A DNA stretch of 64,000 bases from Clostridium felsineum DSM 794 (GTDB lineage: Bacteria > Bacillota > Clostridia > Clostridiales > Clostridiaceae): assembly GCF_002006355.2 (NCBI RefSeq), contig NZ_CP096980.1, positions 3,224,001 to 3,288,000 on the forward strand, written 5' to 3'. Positions within the stretch are counted from its first letter, which is position 1; each line of letters begins with the position of its first letter. Shown here in pieces: positions 25,858 through 33,933 of the stretch. The position numbers were made by a program, and so were the translations under genes. The notes under the pieces are model-generated. The model worked only from the letters and a program-made list of their open reading frames with translations. It did not search any database and was not told where the DNA came from.

Positions 25858-25881
25858 AATACCATCTCCCCAAAATATGTT

Positions 25882-25989
25882 CGTACACATTTTAACACAG
25901 ATTGTAAACCTTTTAAACAAAATAGAAATACACTAAAACTTAGTATACATTTTAAATTAGTGCCGAAAATTGATATTTAAATGTGTACG
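25882..25989. promoter_or_regulatory. Inverted GTACACA sites upstream of the activator gene
   Basis: CGTACACA (25882-25889) and its exact reverse complement TGTGTACG (25982-25989) lie 100 bp apart in the activator's upstream region. They share the GTACACA core of the repeats at 23005-23092, so the regulator may also bind its own control region. Confidence 0.5.
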
Positions 25990-26101
25990 TAACATATATG
26001 ATAGTCTATAAATTATGTTATAATAAGCATTATAAAAAACTTCAATTAATAAACAATAATAACTCATATTATGATTTTAAGGATAGTAAGGTGATTATTT
26101 A

Positions 26102-26395
26102 ATGAAAAAGGAAAAGATAAAGATAGAAAAGCAGGTAGAAATTTTATTAAATGAGTTTAAAGAAATGTATGAACCTAAAAACAAAATTATTGATGAAATT
26201 ATATTGAAGGGACAAAATGAATTGATGAAAGGTCAAATTCCTCAGGTTATTTTACAACATATAGTCAGTGCAATTTATAGAGTAGTTTTTATTGAAAAAG
26301 TCACAGTTGGAAATAAAGCAGGTGAAATATTAAAAAAGATGGACAAACTTTCAAGATCAAATGGTTATTTTTTAAATTTCTTTTATCGCCTGTAA
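26102..26395 (+). CDS. Small helical protein, perhaps bacteriocin-immunity-like
   Basis: A 97-residue helical, charged protein without signal or membrane segment, starting behind AAGGTG. Length, helical pattern and the LLNEFKEMYEP...LMKGQIPQVILQHIVSAIYR layout loosely recall enterocin-A-type immunity proteins, small four-helix bundles. No diagnostic residues support this, so the call is weak. It is divergent from the sigma-54 activator and is followed by the IS256-family element, which may have removed former neighbours. Confidence 0.4.
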   Translation: MKKEKIKIEKQVEILLNEFKEMYEPKNKIIDEIILKGQNELMKGQIPQVILQHIVSAIYRVVFIEKVTVGNKAGEILKKMDKLSRSNGYFLNFFYRL

Positions 26396-26521
26396 ACCCA
26401 TTATTCTTGACTTTCAAAATTAAATATTTATTTCATTTTTATTGAGCATGTGAAGAAAAGTCTGTAAATAAAAATAATAAGGCTTTCTATGGTAAAATAA
26501 AATCATAGGAGGCCTTTTATT

Positions 26522-27763
26522 ATGGCAAGAAAAAAAGATATTTATAAGGTAAAACCAATGAATGAAGGAAAAAGAAATATTATATCAGCTCTTATAGACG
26601 AATATGATATTCAGTCAGCTGAGGATATTCAGGAAGCTTTAAAAGATCTATTAGGTGGAACTATTCAATCTATGCTTGAAGGTGAAATGGACGAGCATTT
26701 AGGTTATGAACCATATGAACGAGCCGAAACTACAAACTCAAGAAATGGGAAAAAACAAAAAAGGATTCGAAGCAAATATGGTGAGATGAATATAGATGTA
26801 CCACAGGATAGAGAAAGTTCTTTTGAACCTAAAATAGTACAAAAACACCAGAAAGATATTTCTGGTATAGAAGAAAAAATTATTTCTATGTATGCTAAAG
26901 GATTAAGTACCAGACAAATTTCAGAACAAATTGAAGATATATATGGGTTTGAAGTTAGTGAAGGAATGGTTTCAAATATAACCAATAAACTTCTTCCTGA
27001 AATAGAAGCATGGCAACATAGACCTTTATCTACAGTATATCCAATTGTTTTCATTGATGCAGTTCATTTTTCCGTAAGGGAAAATAACGTTATACGTAAG
27101 CTTGCAGCTTACATTATTCTTGGTATAAATAATGAAGGCAGAAAGGAAGTACTTTCTATAAATATTGGAGAAAATGAAAGCAGTAAATATTGGCTTAGTG
27201 CTCTCAATGAATTAAAAAATAGGGGTGTTCAAGATATCCTTATCCTTTGTGCAGACGGTCTTACAGGGATAAAGGAATCTATATCAGTAGCTTTTCCAAA
27301 TACTGAATATCAACGTTGTATAGTTCATCAAGTAAGAAATACATTAAAGTATGTTGCTGATAAAGATAAAAAAGAATTTGCAAAAGATTTAAAAACTATA
27401 TATCATGCACCTTCTGAGGAAATTGCATATAAGCAATTAGAAGAAATCACTGAAAAATGGGAAAAACATTATCCTAACTCAATGAAAAGCTGGAAATCAA
27501 ATTGGGATGCTATTAGCCCTATTTTTAAGTTCTCTGCTGATGTAAGAAAAGTTATTTATACTACAAATGCAATCGAAAGTCTCAACAGCACATACCGTAG
27601 ATTAAATAGACAAAGAACTGTATTTCCAAGCGATACATCACTTTTAAAAGCTTTATACCTTGCTACTTTTGAAGCTACAAAAAAATGGCGTTTGCCACTA
27701 AGAAATTGGGGTAAAGTGTACGGTGAATTATCCATTATGTATGAAGGACGACTTACTGAATAA
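26522..27763 (+). CDS. IS256-family (Mutator) transposase, intact
   Basis: A 413-residue full-length transposase. The DDE residues are visible as Asp179 (VFIDAVHFSVRE), Asp245 (ILCADGLTGIKE) and Glu352 (TTNAIESLNSTYRR). The C-x2-H signature is in YQRCIVHQVRNTLKYV. The N-terminal region (LKDLLGGTIQSMLEGEMDEHLGYEPYER) is family-typical. It is uninterrupted and has a good AGGAGG site, so the element may still be active. Confidence 0.97.
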   Translation: MARKKDIYKVKPMNEGKRNIISALIDEYDIQSAEDIQEALKDLLGGTIQSMLEGEMDEHLGYEPYERAETTNSRNGKKQKRIRSKYGEMNIDVPQDRESSFEPKIVQKHQKDISGIEEKIISMYAKGLSTRQISEQIEDIYGFEVSEGMVSNITNKLLPEIEAWQHRPLSTVYPIVFIDAVHFSVRENNVIRKLAAYIILGINNEGRKEVLSINIGENESSKYWLSALNELKNRGVQDILILCADGLTGIKESISVAFPNTEYQRCIVHQVRNTLKYVADKDKKEFAKDLKTIYHAPSEEIAYKQLEEITEKWEKHYPNSMKSWKSNWDAISPIFKFSADVRKVIYTTNAIESLNSTYRRLNRQRTVFPSDTSLLKALYLATFEATKKWRLPLRNWGKVYGELSIMYEGRLTE

Positions 27764-27772
27764 AAAGCTTAA

Positions 27773-27812
27773 TATGCCAAAAACGCCTGTTTTTAAAGGC
27801 GTTCTTGACATA
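27773..27812 (+). terminator. Hairpin after the transposase gene
   Basis: TATGCCAAAAACGCCT (27773-27788) pairs with AGGCGTTCTTGACATA (27797-27812) with three mismatches. It is a stable hairpin with little T-run, nine bases after the transposase stop. Confidence 0.55.
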
Positions 27813-27982
27813 CATATTTTTAGAATGTATATTTAAAACAAGATAGAAAGTCACTTTTGACAATCTTGTCTTTTAAAACTTACCATAGAAAGTTATTTTA
27901 CAGAAAGAATTTTACACTCTCTTTTTATTTAACCTTCGTATTAAAAAAAGCTGCACTAAAACTTGATGCAGCTTCTCTAACT

Positions 27983-28333
27983 TTACCTTACCTCTATAGC
28001 ATATCTTGCTGTGGCTGCCACTTGATTGCCTCTGCCATAATTTAATACTATAGTGTCTCTTCCCATTTTAACTGCTTTTATTACCCATATGTCTCTTCCA
28101 GGTGTTCCTGGTATAAGTGGTGCTGGTGGCAAATAAAAATGCCTATCAACTGTATAAATTCCTTTGTTATTAGGTATTAATCTCCATGAATATCCTGTTG
28201 ATGCAGTATTACTTTCTAAAATAATCCATCCCTTTTGTCCTACCTTTAATACATTTAGTCTATTTGGCACAAGCAGTACTTCATTATATTGTGCTCTTTC
28301 ATTACGCATTTTCTCAATATACGGACAAACCAT
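27983..28333 (-). CDS. Chagasin-like (I42 family) inhibitor-fold protein, copy 2
   Basis: A 116-residue protein with the three loops of chagasin-type cysteine protease inhibitors: SNTASTGYSW (L2, N-x-T-x-GY-x-W), PGTPGRDIW (L4 region) and LNYGRG (L6, in place of RPW). No signal peptide is present, so it is predicted cytoplasmic. ATG 28333 is selected because GGAG is seven bases upstream; an earlier ATG at 28354 has no ribosome binding site. It is similar to the protein at 29235 and lies on the other side of the MNIO-type gene in the same operon. Confidence 0.75.
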   Translation of the reverse strand: MVCPYIEKMRNERAQYNEVLLVPNRLNVLKVGQKGWIILESNTASTGYSWRLIPNNKGIYTVDRHFYLPPAPLIPGTPGRDIWVIKAVKMGRDTIVLNYGRGNQVAATARYAIEVR

Positions 28334-28402
28334 GTTTCTTCTCCATTTTTTCATATAACTTTCTATATTATTATATTAAAAATCCTAATTTATGTGATTC
28401 CA

Positions 28403-29200
28403 TTATATATATTGCCCCACTACATCCTTTATTCTCTTCAATTGAATTTTTAAGGACTCTCTAATATAATCTTCAGTTTCACCCTTTATTCCTGCATATT
28501 CTAACGTTACAATTTTAGGTGTTGCAAATTTCAAAACCCATTCAAGCATTTCATAATCTATTTTTTCCATAGATTGATGAGTATCCATGGGAAATCCATT
28601 TTTATCATAGCCTGAACCGTTAACATGAATTTCACGTACACGGTTAAGTGGAAGTTCTTTCAAGTATTCTTTAATATCTATCCCATGATACTCTGCCGCT
28701 ATTTTCGCATGGCTTATATCAAGCAAAAAATCCACATCATTTTCCAAAAATAATCTAGTAAGCTTCTCTGGTTGAAAATATGGATAACAATTAAATATAG
28801 TATGTTCTGTAGGGCAGTCTGGAACATTTTCTAATAAAAGTGGAACATTTATATTAGTTTTAAAAATTTGAATCTGCTTACACATATGCTTATGTATATC
28901 TTCTTCATTCATGCCCTCAAGCATATCTGATTTTTTTATCTCAATGTGTATACCAAAATGCGGAGACTGGCACTTATCAAAAAGCTTATTAGCGCGCTTA
29001 AAATCTATAACATAACTATCCTTCATTCCTGTACGCTCGAAATTTCCAAGACCATGAACTAGAATTGGCTTAAAAGAGCGCATGATAGAATACTCCTCAT
29101 CAAAATCTCCATAAGCTCCTGCTTTTATATAATCTACTTCTATCTCTTCTTTTTCTAAAAGAAATTTTAAGTGTTTTGAAAAATTACATCCAATAAGCAT
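28403..29200 (-). CDS. DUF692/MNIO-type multinuclear iron TIM-barrel enzyme
   Basis: A 265-residue TIM-barrel protein with the metal-ligand layout of the DUF692 (MNIO) family. Visible candidates are His49 (ILVHGL), His85 (GIHIE), Glu124 (LLLENVP), Asp161 and His164 (LDISHAKIA), His192 (REIHVNGSG), Asp206/His208 (DTH) and Glu234 (VTLEYAG). MNIO enzymes such as MbnB, TglH and ChrH use two or three irons to modify cysteine or backbone residues of peptides. No Cys-rich precursor gene is visible nearby; the flanking genes encode chagasin-like proteins, which may be partners or substrates. A general xylose-isomerase-like TIM barrel remains possible. Confidence 0.72.
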   Translation of the reverse strand: MLIGCNFSKHLKFLLEKEEIEVDYIKAGAYGDFDEEYSIMRSFKPILVHGLGNFERTGMKDSYVIDFKRANKLFDKCQSPHFGIHIEIKKSDMLEGMNEEDIHKHMCKQIQIFKTNINVPLLLENVPDCPTEHTIFNCYPYFQPEKLTRLFLENDVDFLLDISHAKIAAEYHGIDIKEYLKELPLNRVREIHVNGSGYDKNGFPMDTHQSMEKIDYEMLEWVLKFATPKIVTLEYAGIKGETEDYIRESLKIQLKRIKDVVGQYI

Positions 29201-29234
29201 ATTGCATCTCCTTTAAGTATCTTTTCACTATGGC

Positions 29235-29555
29235 TTACTCTACTACAATTGAATAAGCAACATTTTTTATAGGTTTTTTATCAAAGCTCCTAGCATAATT
29301 TAAACTTACTACAGTCTCTCCCTTATCAGTTGCCTTTAAAATCCATATTGCTTTACCTTTAGTTCCTACCGACTCTGTTCTCGAAGGTAAAAAGAAACTT
29401 TCTTGAACCCTGTATATACCTGAATCCTCAAAATTAAGATTCCAATTATAACCTGTTGAGGGATTTTCATCCAATATAATCCAAACTTCTTCCCCAAGCT
29501 TAATTTTGTTAATACCAGTAGTTATAAGCAGTATTCCATAATCCTTACTATTCAT
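29235..29555 (-). CDS. Chagasin-like (I42 family) inhibitor-fold protein, copy 1
   Basis: A 106-residue protein without signal peptide. The chagasin loops read NPSTGYNW (L2), GTKGKAIWILKA (L4) and LNYARSFD (L6). It shares with copy 2 the pattern L-G-x-x-x-W-I-I-L-x-x-N, GIY-x-V, SFFLP/HFYLP and A-Y-S/A-I-x-V at the end. The stop is 35 bp before the MNIO-type gene, and 14 bp separate its start from the stop of the upstream acetyltransferase, so the four genes form one operon. Confidence 0.75.
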   Translation of the reverse strand: MNSKDYGILLITTGINKIKLGEEVWIILDENPSTGYNWNLNFEDSGIYRVQESFFLPSRTESVGTKGKAIWILKATDKGETVVSLNYARSFDKKPIKNVAYSIVVE

Positions 29556-29569
29556 CGCTCTTCCCCCAT

Positions 29570-29992
29570 CTAATAATACAGTTTACGAAAGCCTTTAACA
29601 CCGTCTTTAAATCCAAGTCTTTCATAGAATTTATGTGCTCCCTCTCTAAAATCCGAGGATACAAGAATTGCATAAGCACAATTTTTTTCTTTTGCGAACT
29701 CGTCCATCTTCTCCATTAACTTCCTTCCTACTCCTTTTCCTCTAATCTTCTCTTTTACTATTACAGCTTCAATTACCAAGAAAGATTCTAATAAGCTCTT
29801 ACAACGTATCCCCAGCATTGAACCTAAAATTTCATTTTCTTCCTTGGCTACAAGTAAAATATAGTTTTCATTTGCTGTTATTTCTTTATATACTCCAGCT
29901 GATTTTTCATATTCAATTTCAAAAGGCATAAGTTCTTTATACAATTCTAAGAGTTCCATAATATCCTGAAACTTTAATTTCTCTATAATCAA
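29570..29992 (-). CDS. GNAT-family N-acetyltransferase
   Basis: A small acetyltransferase: motif A is VIVKEKIRGKGVGRKLMEKMDEFAKEK with the R-x-x-G-x-G acetyl-CoA loop, followed by AHKFYERLGFK (motif B). A TTG start at 29992 is proposed because GGGG lies ten bases before it and the protein then begins directly at the conserved N-terminal strand. The frame runs back to an ATG at 30040 that has no good ribosome binding site. It is the first gene of the chagasin/MNIO operon; the substrate is unknown. Confidence 0.8.
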   Translation of the reverse strand: MIIEKLKFQDIMELLELYKELMPFEIEYEKSAGVYKEITANENYILLVAKEENEILGSMLGIRCKSLLESFLVIEAVIVKEKIRGKGVGRKLMEKMDEFAKEKNCAYAILVSSDFREGAHKFYERLGFKDGVKGFRKLYY

Positions 29993-30040
29993 AATATAAC
30001 ATCCCCTTTGTATTATCTTATTTATTATTAATACATACAT

Positions 30041-30459
30041 TATACTTCAATTGAACCTTTTTACAATAAAATGCCTCAAATTATAATATAAATTTCATTA
30101 TTGATTTAATTCTTTATCGCAGTAATTGCCTTATATATATTTCATACTCAAAATTACATTTTTCCTAAATTATATAGAGAATTTATATGTAGTAGAAGTT
30201 TTCATTCTTATTAGTTTCTAAAGATAAGCTCTCTTGGAAGCTTATATACAAATAGCCTCCATTAATTATATATTATTACTTAGATTATATATTATTACTC
30301 CATTTCCATTATTGTATAGTAAAGCGTAGTTTAAAAATATCGATACATTAACGTAGCTAAAAATCATGTTGTATATTGTAAAATAAGTCCAAAGCAACTT
30401 GATTTTCGGTAGTCAATAGGTTTAATTACAACAAATAATATACTAGGAGGTAATAAATT
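30041..30459. other. Gene-free AT-rich leader region before the chemoreceptor
   Basis: About 420 bases with no supported reading frame. It contains a hairpin ATAAGCT...AAGCTTAT near 30221-30245 and the short direct repeat described separately. It presumably holds promoters for the GNAT operon (minus strand) and the chemoreceptor (plus strand). I found no riboswitch consensus. Confidence 0.45.
30265..30299 (+). repeat. Two-copy 16-bp direct repeat
   Basis: ATTATATATTATTACT is present at 30265-30280 and again at 30284-30299, a 19-bp period. It is low-complexity AT sequence; any function is unknown. Confidence 0.5.
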
Positions 30460-32181
30460 TTGATACAATTGTTTAAAAATTTAAAGGTAATTCATAAATT
30501 AATTTTGTGTTTTGGGATGATAATTATAGTTATCATAATAAATGCAATCATGAGTTATCAAAAGATGACGGAGGTTAACGCTAATCTAAATACTATATAT
30601 TCTAAAAGCTTGACGAAATTGTCAATGATACAAGATATCAGAGCTCATATGGCTGATTTAACTTCTGGATCTCTTATTTTAGTTAATCCTGATAAAAAAG
30701 CAGTTGTTGATAAAACCATTTCAGATATGAATGGTTTAATAGAAAAAGATAATGACCTTACCCAAAAATATGAAGTGCTAATTAATGATGAAAAAGATAG
30801 AGCTATATTTACTCAATATTCAGCAAATCTTAATGATTACAATAATGCAAAAGATAAATTTTTTGAAACAGCAAAAAACGGAGATTACAATGCTATTAAA
30901 AATCAATTTGCTATTTTTGATGGGTATAGAGCTAAAATAAATGATTTACTTGATGAAGAAATAGCATATAATCAAAAAATCGCAAACTTAAAATATGAAG
31001 ATAGCCAAATAAAATATAAGAAAGCCACTCTAATTACAGTGATACTTGCCATAGTTGCTATTGGTTTAAGTATTATATTTTCATACTTACTAATAAAAAA
31101 TATCGATGATGCATTAAAGAGAATTAAGCAATTTGCTGGAAGAATTGCAAAATTCGATTTTTCAAACAATATAAACATATTAGGTAAAGATGAATTTGGA
31201 GAAACATCAGTATCACTAAATGAAGCACAAAGTAATGTAGTTAATTTGTTAAAAAACATAAGTGATAGTTCAGATGAATTGAAGTCAGATAGTGAAGATT
31301 TATCTTTAACATCAAATGAACTTATGTCAAAAATGGAGGACATGAATACTGCCTGCAAGACTATCAAGATAGCTATAGAAGAAAATAGTGCTGCTTCAGA
31401 AGAAATAACTGCATCTATTGAAGAGATAAATTCGGCAGTAAACGAATTAGCTCAAAGGGCATTAACTGCAAGAAATGTAGCAAGTAAAGCCAAAAGTAAT
31501 GCTGAAAATGTTCAAGAAAAAGGAAAAATTGCAGCAAATACTACAGAAAATTTATATAAAGAAAAAAAGGAAGCGATACTTAAAGCTATTGAGGAGGGCA
31601 AAATAGTTAATAAAATAAAAGATATGGCTTCCGCTATTGAAAGTATAGCAGATCAAACAAATTTACTTGCACTAAATGCAGCTATTGAGGCAGCAAGAGC
31701 AGGAGAAAACGGTAAAGGTTTTGCAGTTGTAGCAAATGAGGTAAGAGAGTTAGCAGAACAATCAAAAACAGCGGTAAATGATATTAATGAAAATATATGG
31801 AAAATCGATAAAGCTTTTGATAACATTTCTTCAGGTAGTAATGATATTTTAGTATTTATGAATGAAAAAGTAATACCAGAATTCAATGGCTTTGTTGAAG
31901 GTGGACATCAATACTATATGGATGCAGATTACATTAATAAGTTATCTGAAGAACTAGCTTCAACCTTGGGAGAATTCTCAGCAACCATAGGTCAAATAAG
32001 TGAAGCAACTCAAAATGTAGCACTTAATGAACAAAAATCTTCTGAAAAAGTTGAAGTTGTAGATAATATTGTTAAAGACACTACAGGAATGGCAGTTACC
32101 GTATCTAACACATCACAAAATCAGGAAGGATTAGCTCAAGGATTACATGGGCTAGTTGGTAAATTTAAAATAGATATATAA
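30460..32181 (+). CDS. Methyl-accepting chemotaxis protein (transmembrane)
   Basis: A 573-residue chemoreceptor. A first membrane helix (residues 12-29) is followed by a periplasmic-side four-helix-bundle sensor (about 30-185, 4HB_MCP type). A second membrane helix (about 188-211) and a HAMP region come next, then the cytoplasmic signalling coiled coil with the hairpin tip IADQTNLLALNAAIEAARAGE. It binds CheW/CheA and modulates swimming. The start is a TTG at 30460 behind AGGAGG at 30445-30450. No C-terminal CheR-tethering pentapeptide is present. The ligand is unknown. Confidence 0.93.
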   Translation: MIQLFKNLKVIHKLILCFGMIIIVIIINAIMSYQKMTEVNANLNTIYSKSLTKLSMIQDIRAHMADLTSGSLILVNPDKKAVVDKTISDMNGLIEKDNDLTQKYEVLINDEKDRAIFTQYSANLNDYNNAKDKFFETAKNGDYNAIKNQFAIFDGYRAKINDLLDEEIAYNQKIANLKYEDSQIKYKKATLITVILAIVAIGLSIIFSYLLIKNIDDALKRIKQFAGRIAKFDFSNNINILGKDEFGETSVSLNEAQSNVVNLLKNISDSSDELKSDSEDLSLTSNELMSKMEDMNTACKTIKIAIEENSAASEEITASIEEINSAVNELAQRALTARNVASKAKSNAENVQEKGKIAANTTENLYKEKKEAILKAIEEGKIVNKIKDMASAIESIADQTNLLALNAAIEAARAGENGKGFAVVANEVRELAEQSKTAVNDINENIWKIDKAFDNISSGSNDILVFMNEKVIPEFNGFVEGGHQYYMDADYINKLSEELASTLGEFSATIGQISEATQNVALNEQKSSEKVEVVDNIVKDTTGMAVTVSNTSQNQEGLAQGLHGLVGKFKIDI

Positions 32182-32230
32182 CTTTAAGGGATGTTGCCTA
32201 GTATATAATTTTTACATTCTCTCACTTCAC

Positions 32231-32271
32231 ATTAATGATGGGAACTTATTAAACAAGTTCCCATCATTAAT
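32231..32271. terminator. Bidirectional terminator, 17-bp perfect stem
   Basis: ATTAATGATGGGAACTT (32231-32247) is exactly complementary to 32255-32271 with a 7-base loop. It serves the chemoreceptor and the convergent zinc-ribbon gene. Confidence 0.85.
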
Positions 32272-32279
32272 ATCATATT

Positions 32280-32519
32280 TTAAATATTATTCCATGCAGG
32301 AAGCTTAGACATCGTATCCTTAGCAATATTTTCAGCTGCTTTAATATCAAAACCTTGAGTTTTAACTATAAATTCGGTCATGCTTTTAAGTTTTTCATCA
32401 TAGGACTGCATTGTTCCGTCTTCTCTAGCACAATATTTACAGTAATCCTTCTTTTCATCCCTCTCTGCAAAATCCTCTTTTTTACTCATTGGCATACCAC
32501 AAGCTATACATCTTTTCAT
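32280..32519 (-). CDS. Small putative zinc-ribbon protein
   Basis: A 79-residue protein with Cys4 zinc-ribbon knuckles: CIACGMPM at residues 4-11 and YCKYCARE at 26-33. A helical tail (YDEKLKSMTEFIVKTQGFD) follows. This matches the 'putative zinc ribbon' family found next to regulators in clostridia; the role is not known. It lies upstream of, and in the same direction as, nothing obvious, and is separated from the TetR gene by a terminator. Confidence 0.8.
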   Translation of the reverse strand: MKRCIACGMPMSKKEDFAERDEKKDYCKYCAREDGTMQSYDEKLKSMTEFIVKTQGFDIKAAENIAKDTMSKLPAWNNI

Positions 32520-32609
32520 AATTTTTCTCCTTTCACTGACTAATTACTCATTGACTATATACTCATTATATTTTATATACTTCTTAATGTCAATAATATT
32601 TTATATAAC

Positions 32610-32645
32610 AAAAAAGTCCTCTGCAATTAAGCTGAGAACTTTTTT
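32610..32645 (-). terminator. Terminator after the TetR gene
   Basis: AAAAAAGTCCTCTGC (32610-32624) pairs with GCTGAGAACTTTTTT (32631-32645) with a few mismatches. On the minus strand it ends in a T-run, ten bases past the TetR stop. Confidence 0.7.
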
Positions 32646-32654
32646 AACAGTAAC

Positions 32655-33242
32655 CTATTTCTTTATAAGCTCTATAAAATTATTTATTAATTCCTCTTTA
32701 TGTGTATCTATAACAGATTTTCCAGGAGAAAAAAGTTCTCTATTTACTATATAGTAATTAACAAGACCTATCCAACTGTTAAAAATAAAACTTAGTGGAA
32801 GTTTTTTTATACTTTCTGCCTCTACTTCTATTTCTAACGCTTCACTTAAATGCTTTGAAAGTGCTGATTGTATGGATATAAATGTACTTTTTTCTTCTTT
32901 TTCAAGAAAATTAATCTCAAGTATAAGTCTACCATAAAATTCTTCAAATTCCTTTATTCCTTCAAGATGAGCACTTAAAACCTCTTTTACTGTATATGCT
33001 TTTTTTGAGGCAAGATGTGTATTCATAACTATCTTTGTACAAAACACCTCAATAACTTCCTTTACTAACTCCCCTTGAGTTTTAAAATGAGCAAAAATTG
33101 TACCATGAGATACACCTGCCGCCTTTGCAATATCTGAAGTTGTTGTTTTTATGATTCCTTTATTTTTAAATTCTTCATAAGCAGAATATATTATTTTTTT
33201 TCTTGTTTCCCTTTTCTGAATTTGTCTCTGAGATTCCTTCAT
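32655..33242 (-). CDS. TetR/AcrR-family transcriptional regulator
   Basis: A 195-residue regulator with the TetR helix-turn-helix at residues 11-57 (TRKKIIYSAYEEFKNKGIIKTTTSDIAKAAGVSHGTIFAHFKTQGELVKEV region). A helical ligand-binding half follows. Start behind GGATGGAG. No efflux pump lies next to it; the nearest divergent gene is peptide deformylase, 184 bp away. The target is unknown. Confidence 0.92.
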   Translation of the reverse strand: MKESQRQIQKRETRKKIIYSAYEEFKNKGIIKTTTSDIAKAAGVSHGTIFAHFKTQGELVKEVIEVFCTKIVMNTHLASKKAYTVKEVLSAHLEGIKEFEEFYGRLILEINFLEKEEKSTFISIQSALSKHLSEALEIEVEAESIKKLPLSFIFNSWIGLVNYYIVNRELFSPGKSVIDTHKEELINNFIELIKK

Positions 33243-33348
33243 TTTACCGTCTCCATCCTATGTATTCCTATACTACATATCAATTTATGCTCATTATATT
33301 TTATAGAATTATATATGTCAACAATTTGATTTTAACCACACAAATAGC

Positions 33349-33377
33349 TTGACACAAAAAAATCCACATGTTATATT
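33349..33377 (+). promoter_or_regulatory. Sigma-A type promoter of the deformylase gene
   Basis: TTGACA (33349-33354) and TATATT (33372-33377) are separated by 17 bp, about 50 bp before the deformylase start codon. Confidence 0.7.
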
Positions 33378-33426
33378 TTGGATGTACATTTAGTACAATA
33401 AAAACTTTTTTTAGAGGTGTTATTTA

Positions 33427-33885
33427 ATGGCATTAAGACAAATTAGGCTTTCTGACGACGATATATTAAGAAAAAAAAGCAGAACTGTTGAAGTAGTGGA
33501 TGCTAAAATAAAACAAATTTTAGATGACATGGTAGATACACTTAAAAATACAGAAAACGGTGCTGCCATAGCTGCTCCACAAGTGGGAATACTAAAAAGA
33601 CTAGTAGTAATAAATCCTGGTAACGGTGAAGATATAATAAAATTAGTTAATCCTAAAATAATTCAAAAAGAAGGCGAACAAGAAGTTATAGAAGGTTGTT
33701 TAAGCATTCCCAATGTATTCGGTAAACTTAAAAGGCCTTCTAAAGTTGTGGTTAAAGCTTTAGATGAAAATGGAAAGCCCATTACACTTACAGGTATCGG
33801 TTTTTTAGCAAAATGCTTTTGTCATGAAATTGATCATTTGGACGGAATTTTATTTACAGACTTTGTTACTGAATATCTAAAATAA
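33427..33885 (+). CDS. def: Peptide deformylase
   Basis: A 152-residue metalloenzyme that removes the N-formyl group from new proteins. All three motifs are present: GAAIAAPQ at 45-52 (G-x-G-x-A-A-x-Q with Ala in place of the second Gly), EGCLS at 89-93 with the metal ligand Cys91, and HEIDH at 133-137. The short C-terminus (TDFVTEYLK) is usual for clostridial forms. It stands apart from fmt and priA, so it is probably one of two or more deformylases in the genome. Confidence 0.96.
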   Translation: MALRQIRLSDDDILRKKSRTVEVVDAKIKQILDDMVDTLKNTENGAAIAAPQVGILKRLVVINPGNGEDIIKLVNPKIIQKEGEQEVIEGCLSIPNVFGKLKRPSKVVVKALDENGKPITLTGIGFLAKCFCHEIDHLDGILFTDFVTEYLK

Positions 33886-33889
33886 ACAG

Positions 33890-33933
33890 AAAAACATAAG
33901 GAAATCTAAAAAATTAGACCTCTTTATGTTTTT
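33890..33933. terminator. Bidirectional terminator
   Basis: AAAAACATAA (33890-33899) pairs with TTTATGTTTTT (33923-33933), with an inner TCTAA/TTAGA stem. It overlaps the last codons of the convergent TfoX-like gene. Confidence 0.65.

Larger units (their letters stand above)
26449..27917 (+). mobile_element. IS256-family insertion sequence (about 1.47 kb)
   Basis: It carries one intact Mutator-type transposase. Imperfect terminal inverted repeats are visible: TCTGTAAA (26461-26468) against TTTACAGA (27897-27904), and CTTTCTATGGTAA (26483-26495) against TTACCATAGAAAG (27880-27892). The two blocks are 14 bp apart on the left and 4 bp on the right, one helical turn of difference. The outermost ends are estimated from a weaker TGTxAA match. 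No clear target duplication was found. It lies just past the end of the MNIO/chagasin operon. Confidence 0.8.

Noticed and set aside
30265..30299. Tandem AT-rich repeat considered as a CRISPR-like or attachment-site element
   Set aside because: Only two copies of a low-complexity 16-mer with a 3-bp gap; no cas genes or integrase nearby.
30041..30459. Leader of the chemoreceptor considered for a c-di-GMP riboswitch
   Set aside because: None of the conserved c-di-GMP-I or -II blocks could be found; only a simple hairpin.
30972..31934. Open frames of 131 and 77 codons opposite the chemoreceptor gene, and similar ones opposite the FIST-linked receptor
   Set aside because: Antisense of MCP coiled-coil sequence commonly gives Ser/Leu/Phe-rich open frames; no independent support.
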